A DNA stretch of 16,379 nt from Acidobacteriota bacterium. Lineage in GTDB: Bacteria; Acidobacteriota; Terriglobia; Terriglobales; Acidobacteriaceae. The DNA lies in the NCBI GenBank assembly GCA_019247235.1, contig JAFAPG010000935.1:1-16379 (forward strand), read 5' to 3'. The position numbers and the translations under genes were made by a program. Below are positions 14,842 to 16,379 of this stretch, one piece after another (the first letter of the stretch is position 1; each line of letters opens with the position of its first letter). The notes under the pieces are model-generated. The model was not told the origin of the DNA, searched no databases, and saw nothing but the letters and a program-made list of their open reading frames with translations.

Positions 14842-15413
14842 GGCCTCTTGGTTTGGGTACGTAGAAGAAGAGTCTAGAAGGGATTGGGAAGATGGCTCTC
14901 GAGGCCTAGGGCCGCCATCTAAGCGGTATACCCCGTGCGTAGTTCATTATCGGTCCTGCATGCGCAGCTTGGAAAGCGACCGCCTGGCTATTCCCGCCGA
15001 AAGCTGCGCCCAGGCGGCTTATCGACAACAACTGAGGCGGAGGAGGCAGGAGCACCAGAACCGATTGATTTTGTTGGTGATGGGAAGCGTGTGGGTGGAA
15101 TTATTGATTCCTCCCAGAGATTCACCGGACCGAGGAAACCCGCATGCTCCCGGTTACGGGAAGTCGAGATGGTAGAATGATTTTCAATTTAGGGCTGCCG
15201 TAGCGAGGAATCTGACGAGTGGGCCAGGGGGGTGAGATCCAAGCGTTCCAGCTACTCGCTTGCGCGGGCTGAGCCACCGGTTACATCACCAAACCAGGAC
15301 GTTCGGGCGACTCAAATGTGCAGCATTAAGTCTCTCAGCCTGCGGTGAATGACGGATTTCCACTAAGACGTGTAGTGGATTTTGTTCTGTCATATCGATC
15401 GTACTAGTTAGAC
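14842..15413. other. Gene-poor stretch upstream of the ArsM fragment
   Basis: These 572 bp contain no gene that I can support. The plus-strand frames here are arginine- and proline-rich without family features. The missing ArsM N-terminus is not visible in any frame, and no transposase or terminal repeats were seen. The right part holds a perfect dyad at 15359-15379. Confidence 0.5.
15359..15379. repeat. Perfect 7-bp dyad upstream of the oxidoreductase gene
   Basis: TCCACTA (15359-15365) and TAGTGGA (15373-15379) are exact inverted copies with a 7-nt gap, followed by TTTTG. The dyad ends 34 nt before the ATG. It could be an operator or a leader hairpin; a terminator role for anything upstream is less likely. 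Confidence 0.4.
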
Positions 15414-16379
15414 ATGACCAATTCGAAGATCATCATTGTTGGAGCGGGGCCTACCGGACTGGGCGCAGCCTATCGTCTTCATGAGCTTGGCTACGATAAC
15501 TGGAAGCTCTATGAAAAAAACGACTATGTCGGTGGACACGCCTCCTCCCATCTCGACTCTCAGGGATTTATTTGGGATGAAGGGGGTCACGTCATTTTCT
15601 CCCACTATCCCTACTTCGACCGCCTGGTTGACGCCATGCTCGGCACCGAAGAGAACCACTTAATCCGCGAAAGCTGGATCGTCAAAGATGAGGCCTGGAT
15701 TCCTTATCCGTTTCAAAACAATCTTCGTTATCTGCCGAAGGAAGTTCAAGTCAGCTGCCTGGTGGGAGCGGCCAAGGCCTCGATGAATGGCGGCGTTCGC
15801 GGATCCGCGAATTTTCGCGATTGGATCCTGGGAACGTTCGGCGAAGGCATCGCAGAAGCCTTCATGTTTCCTTACAACCTGAAAGTGTGGACGACGCCGC
15901 TCGAGCAGATGTCGAGCTCCTGGATTGGCGAGCGCGTCTCGGTGGTGGATTTCAAGCGCATGCTGGAGAATGTGCTTTACGGACACGACAGCGTGGGTTG
16001 GGGCCCGAACAGCAAATTTCGCTTTCCGCTCAAGGGAGGAACCGGCGAAATCTATCGCCGAATGGCGAAACATTTTCCCGATAAAATCCACCCCAACAAG
16101 CACCTGGTGGAAGTCGACACCACTCGCCAGTGGGTAGGATTTTCTGATGGCAGCGGAGATCGCTATGACATTCTGATTTCGACAGCCCCCTTGGATCTGT
16201 TAACCAAGATGTTGAAACCCGCTCCCAGCGAACTGCTCGATGCCGCCGGGATGCTCCAGCACAATAACCTGCTGGTCCTCGGTCTGGGCCTGGACAAGAA
16301 AATCGAGACCAGCAAATGCTGGATTTATTTTGCTGATCGGGAGATGCCGTGTTATCGGGCTACATATTTTTCTCACTAC
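15414..16379 (+). CDS. FAD-dependent oxidoreductase (protoporphyrinogen oxidase / UDP-galactopyranose mutase-like), 3' end outside window
   Basis: 322 residues are visible and the frame is still open at the window end. The N-terminus IIIVGAGPTGLGAAYRL (6-22) is a dinucleotide-binding Rossmann loop of the GxGxxG type. It is followed by an acidic strand end (LYEKND, 32-37) and VGGHASS (39-45), the second FAD contact of amine-oxidase-like flavoproteins. DEGGHVIF and IPYPFQNN, with RYLPKE after it, are typical of the branch that also contains UDP-galactopyranose mutase-like proteins in polysaccharide loci, and PLKGGTGEIYRRM is a third landmark. I infer a flavoenzyme acting on a sugar nucleotide, isoprenoid or similar substrate, but the exact reaction is open. 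ATG 15414 gives the family N-terminus directly, although no strong Shine-Dalgarno precedes it. The gene may begin a second polysaccharide-related unit to the right. Confidence 0.8.
   Translation, partial: MTNSKIIIVGAGPTGLGAAYRLHELGYDNWKLYEKNDYVGGHASSHLDSQGFIWDEGGHVIFSHYPYFDRLVDAMLGTEENHLIRESWIVKDEAWIPYPFQNNLRYLPKEVQVSCLVGAAKASMNGGVRGSANFRDWILGTFGEGIAEAFMFPYNLKVWTTPLEQMSSSWIGERVSVVDFKRMLENVLYGHDSVGWGPNSKFRFPLKGGTGEIYRRMAKHFPDKIHPNKHLVEVDTTRQWVGFSDGSGDRYDILISTAPLDLLTKMLKPAPSELLDAAGMLQHNNLLVLGLGLDKKIETSKCWIYFADREMPCYRATYFSHY

Noticed and set aside
14567..15175. Plus-strand ORF of 202 codons across the ArsM fragment and the spacer
   Set aside because: Its first half is antisense to clear ArsM sequence and the rest is Arg/Pro-rich with no domain. 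It has no convincing ribosome site.
14842..15413. Possible insertion element explaining the ArsM truncation
   Set aside because: No transposase-like frame, terminal inverted repeats or target duplication could be seen.

Overview
The window reads as a chromosomal stretch of a Gram-negative, fairly GC-rich bacterium. The evidence is an O-antigen-type export permease, a lipoprotein of the RlpA/SPOR type, and exported enzymes with Sec signal peptides. The mix of genes (CDP-sugar and C-methyltransferase genes, a PA/M28 peptidase, a mutY-redoxin pair, RlpA, HIT, an ArsM fragment) looks like Acidobacteriota to me. That placement is an impression, not something a marker gene proves. I saw no rRNA, tRNA, CRISPR array or transposase.

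Region 1 (1-6230, minus strand) is the most distinctive part. It is a tightly packed operon read right to left: rfbF (glucose-1-phosphate cytidylyltransferase), an extended SDR, three consecutive sugar C-methyltransferases, and a 2-oxoglutarate/Fe(II) oxygenase-like gene that leaves the window on the left. Most junctions touch or overlap (stop/TTG abutment, 8-nt overlap, ATGA overlap). The set suggests synthesis of a CDP-activated, C-methylated (branched) deoxysugar. The expected CDP-glucose 4,6-dehydratase is absent here, and two of the three methyltransferases differ from the known TylC3/TcaB9 type in the active-site motif.

Region 2 (6231-7735) is a 457-bp divergent spacer followed by a Wzm-type ABC-2 permease on the plus strand. 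The spacer holds a consensus-like plus-strand promoter and a possible opposing one. The permease's partner ATPase is not next to it, because the downstream neighbour is an unrelated gene on the other strand.

Region 3 (7736-12639) is housekeeping and envelope functions. On the minus strand are an exported PA-domain M28 metallopeptidase and a mutY-redoxin pair. On the plus strand are a small helical protein overlapping an RlpA/SPOR lipoprotein gene (ATGA), then a HIT-family hydrolase.

Region 4 (12765-16379) holds an unrecognised exported protein built from two similar halves, a 67-residue membrane protein, and a 5'-truncated arsenite methyltransferase (ArsM) fragment, all on the minus strand. 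A gene-poor stretch of about 570 bp follows. Last comes the start of a plus-strand FAD-dependent oxidoreductase of the protoporphyrinogen-oxidase/UDP-galactopyranose-mutase-like type, which runs off the right edge.
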